Assembly: GCF_017873965.1 (NCBI RefSeq)
Contig: NZ_JAGGKT010000002.1
Coordinates: forward strand, 1 to 64,000
Length of the DNA stretch: 64,000 bases
Direction of reading: 5' to 3'
DNA from: Ammoniphilus resinae
GTDB lineage: Bacteria > Bacillota > Bacilli > Aneurinibacillales > RAOX-1
Shown here: positions 42,129 through 51,152 of the stretch, piece after piece
Layout of the letters: every line of letters begins with the position of its first letter
Position numbering within the stretch: the first letter of the stretch is position 1
Notes under the pieces: model-generated
Told to the model about the DNA's origin: nothing
What the model saw: the letters and a program-made list of their open reading frames with translations, nothing else
Database searches by the model: none
Translations under genes and position numbers: made by a program

Positions 42129-43499
42129 TTACTTGAGAAACCGTTTGATGTGCTGCAAAGCATTTTTTTTATGGGGATATCGGAAAGGCAGATCAAATGC
42201 TGTCGTTTGTTTAAGAATGCTCTTCACATGAGAAAACACATCAAAACTTCCTTTTCCGTGATAAGCCCCCATCCCGCTTTCTCCCACGCCACCAAAGGGA
42301 AGATAAGGGGAGCTGAGGTGGAAAATCGTATCGTTAATACATCCTCCACCAAAAGAGACCTGCTGGATAATGGTATCTTGGAATGCTTGGTTTTCAGAAA
42401 AAATGTAAAGGGCCAAGGGCTTCGGGTGTTTGTTGATCTCCTCTATGACCAGGTGGTCGTGATCGTAGGTCAATACAGGGAGTATTGGACCGAAAATTTC
42501 TTCCTGCATCACACTGTCTTCCCATGTGACGTTGTTTAAAATCGTTGGTTCGACGATTAGAGATTGCCGGTCATGTTTTCCACCATAAGCGACGATCCCA
42601 TCCGCTAGAAATTTCACTAACCGCTGAAAGTGTCGCTCACTCACGATTTTTGTGAAAGTGCCGCTTTCCAATACATGATCTGTATAGAGTTCTTTTATCG
42701 CTTCCGTTAATAAATGAAGAAACTTATCCATAACCGTATGATGAACATATAAATAATCAGGTGCAACGCAAGTTTGTCCTGCATTGAGAAACTTTCCCCA
42801 AGCGATGCGTTTGGCTGCTAGTTTTAAGTTGGCATCATGGTGGATAATGCAAGGACTTTTCCCGCCCAGTTCAAGGGTAACAGGAGTCAGGTGTTTGGCC
42901 GCTGCTTCCATGATCTTTTTCCCGACGGACACGCTGCCTGTAAAAAAGAGATAGTCCCATTTTTCCTCCAAGAGTGCTTGGCTGGTTTCCCCTTCACCTT
43001 GAACAACCGTGATATATTCTTCCGGAAAAGTTTTCGCAATCAGTTCTGCCAGCAGTTGCGAGGTTTCGGGAGTGAACTCGGAAGGCTTTAGCACTGCACA
43101 ATTGCCCGCAGCAATCGCTCCAATCAACGGCGCGATCGATAGCTGAAAGGGGTAGTTCCAGGGGGAGATAATCAGAGCCACTCCATAGGGCTCAGGGTAA
43201 ATATAGCTTTTGGATCCGATTAAAAAGATTGTCGATTTGACCTTCCTTGGTTTGGCCCATTTTTTGATATGCTTTCGCATAAAACGGATTTCCTCTAATA
43301 GTGACCCGATCTCTGTCATGTATGATTCAAACTCGCTTTTGTTTAAATCTTTTTTCAGCGCAGCCGTCAGTTCTTTTTCGTGTGATCTGATCATTTGGTC
43401 CAGAGAGTGGAGTGCCTTGATGCGGAAGAAAACTTCTTTGGTTTTCCCCTGCAGAAAGAAACGGCGCTGTTTTGCTATGATCTCGTTGAAATTTTGCAC
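42129..43499 (-). CDS. Aldehyde dehydrogenase (YwdH-like)
   Basis: A 456-residue NAD(P)-dependent aldehyde dehydrogenase of the class 3 type without a long N-terminus. Catalytic Glu210 is in LELGGKSPCII and nucleophile Cys244 in NAGQTCVAPDY; ISPWNYPFQLSIAPLIGAIA and PFGGVGESGMGAYHGKGSF are conserved. The C-terminal hydrophobic/basic tail resembles membrane-linked fatty-aldehyde dehydrogenases. The start is GTG 43499, 4-5 nt after GGAGGTAC. It is convergent with the kyn operon and unrelated to it by strand. Confidence 0.93.
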   Translation of the reverse strand: MQNFNEIIAKQRRFFLQGKTKEVFFRIKALHSLDQMIRSHEKELTAALKKDLNKSEFESYMTEIGSLLEEIRFMRKHIKKWAKPRKVKSTIFLIGSKSYIYPEPYGVALIISPWNYPFQLSIAPLIGAIAAGNCAVLKPSEFTPETSQLLAELIAKTFPEEYITVVQGEGETSQALLEEKWDYLFFTGSVSVGKKIMEAAAKHLTPVTLELGGKSPCIIHHDANLKLAAKRIAWGKFLNAGQTCVAPDYLYVHHTVMDKFLHLLTEAIKELYTDHVLESGTFTKIVSERHFQRLVKFLADGIVAYGGKHDRQSLIVEPTILNNVTWEDSVMQEEIFGPILPVLTYDHDHLVIEEINKHPKPLALYIFSENQAFQDTIIQQVSFGGGCINDTIFHLSSPYLPFGGVGESGMGAYHGKGSFDVFSHVKSILKQTTAFDLPFRYPHKKNALQHIKRFLK

Positions 43500-43601
43500 G
43501 AGTACCTCCGTGAGCTGTTTTATATATTATTATTTTCAAAATAGAGTCAAGCAGACTAAGAACAACATTTTATGAGTAATTATATCCTATTTAAGGTGAT
43601 T

Positions 43602-43723
43602 TTTTAATTAGTTGATTAACTAACTCCGCGGACTTAGTAACTATGCAACTGACACGTTAAAACTTGCAGCTTTTCCGCTTTCATGACGAAACCGGTCGTG
43701 TCTTGCGCTTGCCTAGGAAATAA
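43602..43723. repeat. Repeat pair, copy A
   Basis: TTAGTTGATTAACTAACT (43608-43625), preceded by TTTTAA, and GCGCTTGCCTAGGAAATAA (43705-43723), preceded by TCTT, are each found again, in the same order and orientation, at 49450-49672. The first is a near-perfect palindrome. The sequence between them is not conserved. Confidence 0.8.
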
Positions 43724-43980
43724 GTTAAATATTTCTCCTTCAAGAACTGTTGAGCTTTTTTAATAATAAACCATTTTGTGATGGGTCTCACAGAAGTGGC
43801 GAGTTTGAAAGCAGTCCGAGGGCTTCAGAGGGAGCTAATTGTGAGGAAGGTAAAAGAGGTGATCCTAAGAGGTCAACTTCGGAGCCTTAAGATCACCTTT
43901 TTCTTCGATCCTTTGGATAAGCAAAACAATAGCAGGAAAATGTTAAGAGAACTTTTTTCACCTATTTATTAGCTAGTAAT
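43724..43980. other. Intergenic; a terminator and no gene
   Basis: A 64-codon plus-strand frame here overlaps the terminator hairpin at 43857-43902 and has no ribosome binding site, so it is not called. Apart from the hairpin nothing is recognised. Confidence 0.5.
43857..43902. terminator. Hairpin terminator, probably for the leftward transporter gene or an upstream transcript
   Basis: AGGTGATCCTAAG (43857-43869) pairs, with one mismatch, with CTTAAGATCACCT (43886-43898). T-runs follow on the plus strand and TCTTTT on the minus strand. Confidence 0.65.
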
Positions 43981-45033
43981 CTATACCACTAGATAAATAA
44001 GAGAAATACTGATGACCCCTACGATAATCGAAGCAAGAAGCCCGCAATAGATGGGGCGCATTCCAATGACTTTCATTTTTTTGAAGTCTGCACCCAGGCC
44101 AACCCCAGCCATGGCCATCAAAATCATAAATTTGGAGATGGAAGTGAGAAACGTAACGACTTGTTCTGAAAAAAAGCCTAGCGTATTTAATACAGCCATT
44201 GCTAGAAAGCCGAGAATAAAGAAGGGGAAGATCTTTACCAGATTTACTTTTCCACCCTTTGACTCTGCTTCTTTTTTATTTTTCATGCTGTACATTACGC
44301 CGATCAATACTGCTAATGGAATAAGAAATAATGTTCTAGTCAATTTGACAACAGTGGCAATTCCACCGGCCTCATCACTGTATGCATACCCCGCTGCCAC
44401 AACAGAGGAGGTATCCTGAATGGCTGTACCTGCCCATATTCCAAATGCTTCATTGCTCATGCCAAAGGCTAGTCCCAACAAAGGATAAGCAATAACAGCG
44501 ATAACATTAAAGATAAAGATCGTAGTAATGGCAAAGGCTGTCTCTTCATCCTTTGAATCCATAATAGGAGAGACTGTCGCAATGGCCGTCGCTCCACAAA
44601 TTGCAGTACCCACCCCTAGGAGCAAGGGAAGTTTCCCGCTTAGCCCGAGCATGCGCCCGATGTAATGTGTCAGGATAATTCCCAAGGTTACAACAACCAC
44701 TATAACGAGCATGGAATCTTTGCCGATTTGCACAACTTGTAAAAGACTTAGACTGCTTCCTAATAAGATGATGGCATATTTTAGCCCTTTCTTTAGCGCG
44801 TAAGAAATTCCTGGTTCAAATTGTACGGGAATCGAAAGGTAATTTTTGATCAATACACCGAGAGCGATGGCTATGACAGTAGATCCAATGAGTGGTAATT
44901 CTTTCCCCATCGAATTGGCAATATAGGCAATTAAGATGACAAAAATAATACCGGGTAAATTTTTCCCGAGCTTTGTGTTGCCTAGTTGAAAAGGTGTAGG
45001 CTTCGTCAAATTTGAGCTCGAGGCTTGATTCAT
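43981..45033 (-). CDS. YeiH/UPF0324-family membrane transporter (putative sulfate exporter)
   Basis: A 350-residue membrane protein with about ten transmembrane segments. GVGTAICGATAIATVSPIM, AFGIWAGTAIQDTSSVVAAG and AMAGVGLGADFKKMK are the family's conserved parts. The family is annotated as putative sulfate exporters, with little experimental support. ATG 45033 is 8 nt from AAGGAG; the GTG at 45042 overlaps that site. Divergent from the FAD oxidoreductase operon. Confidence 0.88.
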   Translation of the reverse strand: MNQASSSNLTKPTPFQLGNTKLGKNLPGIIFVILIAYIANSMGKELPLIGSTVIAIALGVLIKNYLSIPVQFEPGISYALKKGLKYAIILLGSSLSLLQVVQIGKDSMLVIVVVVTLGIILTHYIGRMLGLSGKLPLLLGVGTAICGATAIATVSPIMDSKDEETAFAITTIFIFNVIAVIAYPLLGLAFGMSNEAFGIWAGTAIQDTSSVVAAGYAYSDEAGGIATVVKLTRTLFLIPLAVLIGVMYSMKNKKEAESKGGKVNLVKIFPFFILGFLAMAVLNTLGFFSEQVVTFLTSISKFMILMAMAGVGLGADFKKMKVIGMRPIYCGLLASIIVGVISISLIYLVV

Positions 45034-45173
45034 GTTATTCACTCCTTGTGTCCTATTCTTTTCTAACTGTCTTCATATATATTTTCAGAATAGCTTACAT
45101 TTCAGTTAGGGTAAAGCTAGATTTTATTTTTCGGAAAAGTATTCATAATACTCACAACCAAAAATACCATACA

Positions 45174-45181
45174 TGTATACA
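45174..45181. promoter_or_regulatory. GntR-type half-site palindrome
   Basis: TGTATACA, embedded in ACATGTATACAGGTAT, is the core of many FCD-GntR operators. It lies 36 nt before the FAD oxidoreductase start, in an operon that encodes a GntR-FCD regulator, so autoregulation is plausible. Confidence 0.45.
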
Positions 45182-45217
45182 GGTATATTTTCCAATGGAT
45201 TAAAGGAGGGTGTGGGA

Positions 45218-46597
45218 ATGAAAAGTATGAATTGTGATGTCCTCGTTATTGGTGGGGGTGTGACTGGGATTGCGGCTGCCACGGCAGCAGCGCGGAATGG
45301 GGCGAAAACGATTTTACTTGAATCAAAGCCGTTCGTGGGTGGAAATGCGACGACGGGTCTTTGTTTGCACAATTTTATCACTCGTTATGGTCGTCAGGTG
45401 GTCTTTGGATTGGCGCAGGAAATGGTGGATCGTTTAATTGAAATGGGAGGGGCTGTTGGCCATATTCCTTATGGAAGTTTTGTTCATTCGGTCACGCCGG
45501 TTGATGGGGAGTTGTTCAAAACGCTTTCTACCGAGATGCTGAATGAAGCTGGAGTCACCACTATACTCGGGGTGAATGTGATTGGAGCGGATGTAGATGC
45601 GGGAGGAGAAAATATAACAGGTGTTCAGGTCGCTTTAAAAGGAGGCATCCGAACCATTACAGCCAAAACCTATATCGATGCCAGTGGAGATGCCGATGTG
45701 GCCGTTTCTGCAGGCGCAAGCTATATAAAGGGGGACCGGAAAACGGGAAAGATGCAGCCCGTATCCATGATCTTGCGTTGCTTTGGCACAAATAATCAGG
45801 AGATTGTCGATGCGATCGCGGTCACCAAACCTGCCATGGCGAAGCGGGCTGATTATCCGAATCCAATTCCTGTTTATTTCAATGGTTCGTTTAGTAAATG
45901 GAATGATATTGTGCTAAAAAATAAGATCTTCCCCAATAAAGATCATAAGGTGTTTTTTAACACGGTTTGGCCAAATAACATCAATGTCAATACTTCCGCT
46001 GTGGTTGGTATTGATGGGACGGATCCCCTGGCATTATCCCGAGCTGCCGTTGATCTAACCAAGCAAATCTATCGAATCGGTCAATTTTTGAAAGAAAATG
46101 TACCTGGCTTTCAAAATGCTTATTTCATGCCTTCGGCGTTTGCTGGTGTGCGGGAAACGAGAAGGATCGAAGGACTTTATGAAATTACCGATGATGATGT
46201 GAAACAAGGGAGGAAGTTCGAAGATACCATTGGACAGATTTGTTTCCCTGTTGATATTCATGATCCCGATACGGGGCAAGCGGCGTTTTATCAAATTGGG
46301 GCAGATGGAGCCTTCGATATTCCGTTTCGTTCGTTAGTTCCAAAAGGTCTTCACAATATCTTGGTTGCAGGGAGATGTGTCTCAGCCACTTCGTTTGCCC
46401 ATGGAGCAACCCGTAATATGGCCCCTTGTCTCGTCATGGGACAGAGTGCGGGTGTGGCAGCAGCTATGGCAGCCAATGAAAACCTCTCCATTACGAATTT
46501 GGACATTCAAAAGCTACAAAAAAATCTAGAAGAACAGGGTGTCTACTTGGGGAACCGCAGTCAGAACAGTTTGAATCCCCAGACATACACTCCATAA
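45218..46597 (+). CDS. FAD-dependent oxidoreductase (FAD_oxidored family)
   Basis: A 459-residue flavoprotein with CDVLVIGGGVTGIAAATAAA (dinucleotide fold), a GGNATTGLCLHNF segment, TYIDASGDADVAVSAGA and the C-terminal GHATRNM-type region (SFAHGATRNMAPCLVMGQ). This is the group annotated as FAD-dependent oxidoreductases next to sugar- or acid-catabolic genes; the reaction is not known. ATG 45218 follows AAAGGAGGGTGTGGG. First of an operon with a GntR regulator, a dienelactone-hydrolase-like gene and a Gfo/Idh/MocA dehydrogenase. Confidence 0.88.
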   Translation: MKSMNCDVLVIGGGVTGIAAATAAARNGAKTILLESKPFVGGNATTGLCLHNFITRYGRQVVFGLAQEMVDRLIEMGGAVGHIPYGSFVHSVTPVDGELFKTLSTEMLNEAGVTTILGVNVIGADVDAGGENITGVQVALKGGIRTITAKTYIDASGDADVAVSAGASYIKGDRKTGKMQPVSMILRCFGTNNQEIVDAIAVTKPAMAKRADYPNPIPVYFNGSFSKWNDIVLKNKIFPNKDHKVFFNTVWPNNINVNTSAVVGIDGTDPLALSRAAVDLTKQIYRIGQFLKENVPGFQNAYFMPSAFAGVRETRRIEGLYEITDDDVKQGRKFEDTIGQICFPVDIHDPDTGQAAFYQIGADGAFDIPFRSLVPKGLHNILVAGRCVSATSFAHGATRNMAPCLVMGQSAGVAAAMAANENLSITNLDIQKLQKNLEEQGVYLGNRSQNSLNPQTYTP

Positions 46598-46611
46598 AGG
46601 AATGAATAGGC

Positions 46612-47292
46612 ATGGCTATACAAGATGAAATTAGGTTGGAAGCAATTCGTGATTTCCCATCCTATACGCCGTTGAGAGAGGTCGTTTACCAGACTTTAAA
46701 GAAAGCAATCTTAAATGGTGAGCTAAAACCGGGGCAAATGTTGAGTGAAAATATGATTGCCAATCAATTATCCATGAGTCGTACTCCGGTTCGTGAAGCG
46801 ATCAGAAGCCTGGAGAATGAAAATCTAGTCTCTATTGTTTCCGGTCGAAAGGTCATCGTATCCGTCCCTTCACTCCGGGAAATTGCGGATATCTATGACA
46901 TTCGTTTAATCGTTGAAACCGAAGCCCTTCGCAGAATCACACCAGAGCATGTTGATATTATCCAGAAGTTAGAGAACTGCGTGCACCAGGCGCAAACCCA
47001 TATCGAAATGAATAATCTACTTGAGCTTCAAAAGATGAACTCGGAGTTTCATCTCACCATCATAATGGCTTTGCAAAATCAAAAAATGATGCAGTTTCTT
47101 GACTCGCTTCAAGATACCATTGTTCGCTTTCGTCATTATTCGTTGACAAATCGAAATTGGGCAGAAAAATCGGAAAAGGAGCATAAACAAATTGTCGACT
47201 ATTTAAAACAGGGAAATCCTGAAGCGGCCGTTCTTGTTTTGCAAAAGCATCTGAAAACAGCCAAAGACGTACTCGGGTCGGTAATTTTCTAA
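46612..47292 (+). CDS. GntR-family regulator, FCD (FadR) subfamily
   Basis: A 226-residue regulator. The winged helix is REVVYQTLKKAILNGELKPG with LSMSRTPVREAIRSLENE as recognition helix; the C-terminal FCD domain shows DIYDIRLIVETEALR and the metal-binding region NSEFHLTIIM and EKEHKQIVDYL. Such regulators sense carboxylic acids and sit next to the catabolic genes they repress. It begins 15 nt after the FAD oxidoreductase gene. Confidence 0.92.
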   Translation: MAIQDEIRLEAIRDFPSYTPLREVVYQTLKKAILNGELKPGQMLSENMIANQLSMSRTPVREAIRSLENENLVSIVSGRKVIVSVPSLREIADIYDIRLIVETEALRRITPEHVDIIQKLENCVHQAQTHIEMNNLLELQKMNSEFHLTIIMALQNQKMMQFLDSLQDTIVRFRHYSLTNRNWAEKSEKEHKQIVDYLKQGNPEAAVLVLQKHLKTAKDVLGSVIF

Positions 47293-47374
47293 ACGATGAA
47301 TGTTTTCTAGTTCCAGAAAAGAAAAATATGGTAAAATATGGTCGAGTTTAAATCTTATAAATTGAGGTGTGGTT

Positions 47375-48206
47375 ATGCCAGTACAGACGGAATGGAAAAC
47401 CTTTTCTGGAACGATAGGCACTTGTCGTGTTTACATAGCTTCTATGGAAGCTGTTCAAGAACCGCGGCCGATTGTGATCATTATTCAGGAGATCTGGGGG
47501 GTTGAGGAGCATATTGAGGATGTCACTCGGCGGTTTGCTGAAGCTGGGTATGTGGCCATCGCTCCAGATCTCTTTGCCGTTAACGGGGTCCGGCCGGAGG
47601 AACTCAATCAAGCCCGCCTTCAAGTAGCAAAGACTTTTCTTCATTCGCTTCCGCATTCAGCCTGGTTTAACCCACAAGAAAGAGAAGCAGCGATCTTAAA
47701 AGAGCCTTCCGAACAACAAGACATCCTTCGGGAAACATTAAACGCGTTGTTTGGAATGTTAAGTCCGGCTCAATCATCCCGCTTTATTGATATCCTAACC
47801 GACACAGCAACCTATGCTCGTCACTCCCTGGAAGAAACCAAAGGGATGCCCGTGACATCCGTTGGTTTTTGCATGGGTGGGCTGCTTTCAGCTTTATTGG
47901 CCACGAAGGACCCTGAGCATGCAGGCTCCATTGTTTTTTACGGACGTCCGCCGCAAAGAGGCATAGAAGATATCCCGTGTGAGATCCCTTGGCTTTTATG
48001 GGGAACAAGACCCCAATATTACGAATCTGCTGCCAGATTTTCAAGAGGAAATGAAAAAGCATGGCAAATCGTTAGAGGCTGTAGTCTATCCGAATGCAAA
48101 CCATGCGTTCTTTAATGATACGAATCCTACATATGATGTGAACGCCTCTCGGGATGCCTTTGCCCGTTCGCTGGCCTTTTTGAACAGGGTTACGAGTCAA
48201 CGATGA
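47375..48206 (+). pseudogene. Dienelactone hydrolase family protein, frameshifted
   Basis: The first frame (ATG 47375 after GAGGTG) has IVIIIQEIWGVEEHIEDVTR, YVAIAPDLF and the nucleophile elbow SVGFCMGGLLS. Near 47985 the true frame is lost: the continuing frame ends in unrelated sequence at 48115, while another frame supplies LGFYGEQDPNITNLLPDFQE and PNANHAFFNDTNPTYD with the catalytic Asp and His, to a TGA at 48204-48206. A single extra C in the CCC run at about 47988 explains the shift. The corrected end overlaps the next gene by ATGA, which supports a recent loss or a sequence error in an otherwise working gene. Confidence 0.82.
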
Positions 48207-49264
48207 GGAAAAATTGGAAAGTAGGTTTGGTCGGAACCGGCTTCTGGTCGAGCAATCATTTGCAAGCCTGGAGCCGGATTCCAAGTGTGGAGATTACCGC
48301 CTTATGTGATCGGATTCCTGAAAAGCTAGTGGATAAAGCGAAGCAATTTGGAATAGTTGAGGATAGACTTTTCACCAGTCTAGAAGAAATGCTGGAGAAA
48401 ACGGATATTGATATCGTTGACATCGTCACTGGACCTGAAACACATCTCCGTTTAATTACCATCGCGGCAAAGGCTGGGAAGCATATTATGTGCCAAAAGC
48501 CCTTTGCCCCTTCATTGTCTGAGGCGAGTGCGATTGTGCGGGTGGTTCGCGAGCATGGTGTCCGCCTCATGGTTACCGAAAATTGGCGTTGGCTGCAACC
48601 TTATCAAGCGTTGAAGAATGTGTTGGACAAGGGCGTTATGGGAAAGGTCCGCGCGGTCCGCTTTCATCACAAATCTTTATATACGCCGCGAATGTCCCCA
48701 GATGTCGAACTTCCACAGCCTTTTTTCCGAACGATGCCACAGTTGCTTTTTTATGAGATGGGGCCGCACTGGTTTGATACTTGGCGTTTTCTGTTCGGAA
48801 CACCGAAGAGGTTGTATGCAGAGCTTGGGAGGATCAGTCCGTATATTGTTGGTGAGGACACGGGAGTGGTGATGCTAAGTCACGAAGACTTCTACGGTCA
48901 TATGGATATGAGTTGGGCGACTGGAGAAGAGGTCGAAGGTCTACTTGCAGAAGAGATCCGCAACGAGTGGGTCGAGCAAATGGTTATTGATGGTGACAGA
49001 GGTACAGTGACCTTGCATGGCACTGGAAAGTTCAAGGAAGGAAGGATTACCTTTACTGATTTAACCGGTGTAGAGCAAGTTCTCGTTCCATCTACCCTGG
49101 CAGATACGCCTGAGAGCCATTTCCGTCTGCAATCGCATTTTATTCATTGCTTGAACACAGGGGAGCCGTTTCAAACGGACGGGGAACAGAACCTGGTGAC
49201 TTTAAAAATGGTATTTGCAACCTATCAGAGCGCCGAAGAACACAGACCGGTGGAAATCTATTAG
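48203..49264 (+). CDS. Gfo/Idh/MocA-family dehydrogenase
   Basis: A 353-residue NAD(P)-dependent oxidoreductase. VGLVGTGFWSSNHLQAW is the Rossmann motif, KHIMCQKPFAPSLSEA carries the EKP-like Lys (here QKP), and MGPHWFDTWRFLFG holds the catalytic His. The usual Glu of EKP is Gln, a conservative difference. It starts in the ATGA of the corrected dienelactone-hydrolase frame. Substrates of the family are sugars, inositols and related polyols. Last gene of the operon. Confidence 0.9.
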   Translation: MRKNWKVGLVGTGFWSSNHLQAWSRIPSVEITALCDRIPEKLVDKAKQFGIVEDRLFTSLEEMLEKTDIDIVDIVTGPETHLRLITIAAKAGKHIMCQKPFAPSLSEASAIVRVVREHGVRLMVTENWRWLQPYQALKNVLDKGVMGKVRAVRFHHKSLYTPRMSPDVELPQPFFRTMPQLLFYEMGPHWFDTWRFLFGTPKRLYAELGRISPYIVGEDTGVVMLSHEDFYGHMDMSWATGEEVEGLLAEEIRNEWVEQMVIDGDRGTVTLHGTGKFKEGRITFTDLTGVEQVLVPSTLADTPESHFRLQSHFIHCLNTGEPFQTDGEQNLVTLKMVFATYQSAEEHRPVEIY

Positions 49265-49314
49265 ACGGTGGACTTGGGGACAAGCAATTCCTAAAGCAAT
49301 CGAGTCTGAAGGTT

Positions 49315-49358
49315 ATTCGGACAGGTAGAGGCGGGAAAGATGTTGCGCCTGTCTGAAT
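49315..49358 (+). terminator. Hairpin after the Gfo/Idh/MocA gene
   Basis: ATTCGGACAGG (49315-49325) pairs with CCTGTCTGAAT (49348-49358, one wobble). No T-tract follows, so termination is uncertain. Confidence 0.4.
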
Positions 49359-49449
49359 CCGGGTGTTCACATATAAAGTGCATCCATTCTAGCAGAAATT
49401 CCCCCTATACCGGACTTAAATGGGAGGGTACGTTTAAACGATCCACATA

Positions 49450-49672
49450 TTTTAATTAGTTGATTAACTAACTATAAAACAACTCCTACAGGCTTGTAAA
49501 AGCCAGCAGGAAATGAGTTGCTGATGACCCTAGAGAAGGGGGGGTTCTATCCAGAAAGTCGGAAAACCAAGCGCAATTTATATGAAAAACTGATGCTTTA
49601 CGTGCTATTTCTTGATATTTCTCTTCTTTATATGGTGAATTCAGTCATATCTTGCGCTTGCCTAGGAAATAA
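49450..49672. repeat. Repeat pair, copy B
   Basis: The same two blocks as at 43602-43723: TTAGTTGATTAACTAACT at 49456-49473 and GCGCTTGCCTAGGAAATAA at 49654-49672. Here they are about 180 bp apart, not 80 bp. Between them is a stem CAACTC/GAGTTG with inner AGGCTT/AAGCC (about 49480-49520). The 49265-49687 stretch holds no gene. Confidence 0.8.
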
Positions 49673-49687
49673 AAGATTTATTTCCTT

Positions 49688-50506
49688 CTATGGGTTCCGT
49701 AGCAGCTTATAAAGAATGTTTTCTGTTTCTTTTTGCGTGTTCTGTTTGTAAAGCACAAGCATTTGCTGGATGCCTTCATGGTCAGGAGCAAACCGGACTC
49801 TTTTTCCATCGATCCCTTTTTCAAACGTTTCAAGAGACTGTTCCAACGTCCGGGCTACATGTGGGGCTAGAAAAGCTTCTAATACATCGATCATTCGGTC
49901 ACTTCCGCAAAAAGTTGCCTTATTTCCTTTTACATACTGCAATAATCGCTCGATTGCCTCTTTGTTTTCTTGTTGAATCCGACCATTTCGATACAAGATG
50001 GATTGATATTGGTCATTCCATGTCATGAATGTTTTTACATCATCCATCGTTACTAGTTTTCTATTTTCTCTTCCTGCGATATCGATCGCTTTTAATTGCT
50101 CGAAAATGACTTTTAACTGATCTTGCCCCTCTATGATTGTACGGAGCATCTTCCTCACATCTTGGTATTCGTTTAAATGAAGAAGCTCGGCTGCATTTTC
50201 GTTAAGTAAGCGATCCAAATCGAGCATCGGTGTAATATCTTTGTTCATATCACGGACGAGATCTGTCGTGGCACCAGTTGCAATGTTGTTATAGTAATTG
50301 AAAGTAGCCACAATTGGTTTTGCCTCCTCGCGAGGAATAACTTCTCCATATTGGTCTATGATTAGAATTCCTGCTGGTTTTCCAAAACGTTTATATAACA
50401 CATAATGATATTTAACGCCTTCAAATTCTAATTGAAAGGAAAACATCTCGATTCTTTCTAGGAATCTTTGATGATTTGTTGCTTTTTCTTGGATTAGAGG
50501 ATACAT
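49688..50506 (-). CDS. Hypothetical protein, 272 residues
   Basis: A soluble, mostly helical protein after a short beta-rich N-terminus (FSFQLEFEGVKYHYVLYKRF, GILIIDQYGEVIP). It contains helices such as DQLKVIFEQLKAIDIAG and RTLEQSLETFEKGIDGKRV. No signal peptide, no membrane segment and no recognised catalytic motif. AGGAG is 8 nt before ATG 50506. Family not recognised; the N-terminal segment resembles a PepSY/YcdA-like strand pattern only loosely. Confidence 0.6.
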   Translation of the reverse strand: MYPLIQEKATNHQRFLERIEMFSFQLEFEGVKYHYVLYKRFGKPAGILIIDQYGEVIPREEAKPIVATFNYYNNIATGATTDLVRDMNKDITPMLDLDRLLNENAAELLHLNEYQDVRKMLRTIIEGQDQLKVIFEQLKAIDIAGRENRKLVTMDDVKTFMTWNDQYQSILYRNGRIQQENKEAIERLLQYVKGNKATFCGSDRMIDVLEAFLAPHVARTLEQSLETFEKGIDGKRVRFAPDHEGIQQMLVLYKQNTQKETENILYKLLRNP

Positions 50507-50797
50507 GTTTGATTCTCCTATTCTTTATACTTAACAAAAGATTTATTGAATACTTTTGGTTTATTCGTCACATTTTCAACCGCTGCGAATACCTCTTATA
50601 GTTTACTATACATTATTTGGGCATGACTTTTTAGAGAGCCTCAGTCTGAAATAAGTTGAAGCTATGACTCCAATCAAGACCGTATTCACCAGCTGAAAGG
50701 GCCAATTGGGTCGTGATACCCTGGATTTATCCCAATAATAACGATATCCTGGCGATTATTTCATAATCTATGTTGAAAGAAAAGGAGAGAGTAACAC

Positions 50798-50917
50798 ATG
50801 GCAAAACAAAATCTATTTAGTGCAGAAACTCGTCGCGCGATGCTTCGTGGAGTAGATTTGTCTGTTCCCTACAAATGGATTGACTTGCAAATCCTGCGTA
50901 CACTGTTTCATTCTTGA
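50798..50917 (+). CDS. Small hypothetical protein, 39 residues
   Basis: ATG 50798 has AAAAGGAGAG 8 nt upstream. The product MAKQNLFSAETRRAMLRGVD ends LSVPYKWIDLQILRTLFHS and is basic and amphipathic. It is followed by a terminator after 70 nt. It may be a real small protein or the 5' remnant of a longer gene. The regions 50507-50797 and 50918-50989 around it show no other gene. Confidence 0.45.
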   Translation: MAKQNLFSAETRRAMLRGVDLSVPYKWIDLQILRTLFHS

Positions 50918-50989
50918 AAGGGTGTTAGGTTGTGCTTAGTGGGTGCTATTACAGTGTGTAATATTACCATTCACAACTTTTTCGAGCGT

Positions 50990-51022
50990 CGATTCGCGTA
51001 CCGAATCGGCTTTTCTTTTTTG
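50990..51022 (+). terminator. Rho-independent terminator
   Basis: CGATTCG and CGAATCG pair around a 5-nt loop, followed by GCTTTTCTTTTTT. Confidence 0.8.
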
Positions 51023-51152
51023 TTTTACTGCCACTTTGAGATAGTTGTTTACGATATGGATGAAGTCCTTGTTCTTTTATTCCTAAATATTTTATAATAT
51101 GACCAATTAACGAATACGTGGCTACCTATAATGTAAAGAAAAGGGACTATAA

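Noticed and set aside
43778-43972. 64-codon open frame before the YeiH-type gene.
   Set aside because: It runs through a terminator hairpin and has no ribosome binding site or recognisable sequence.
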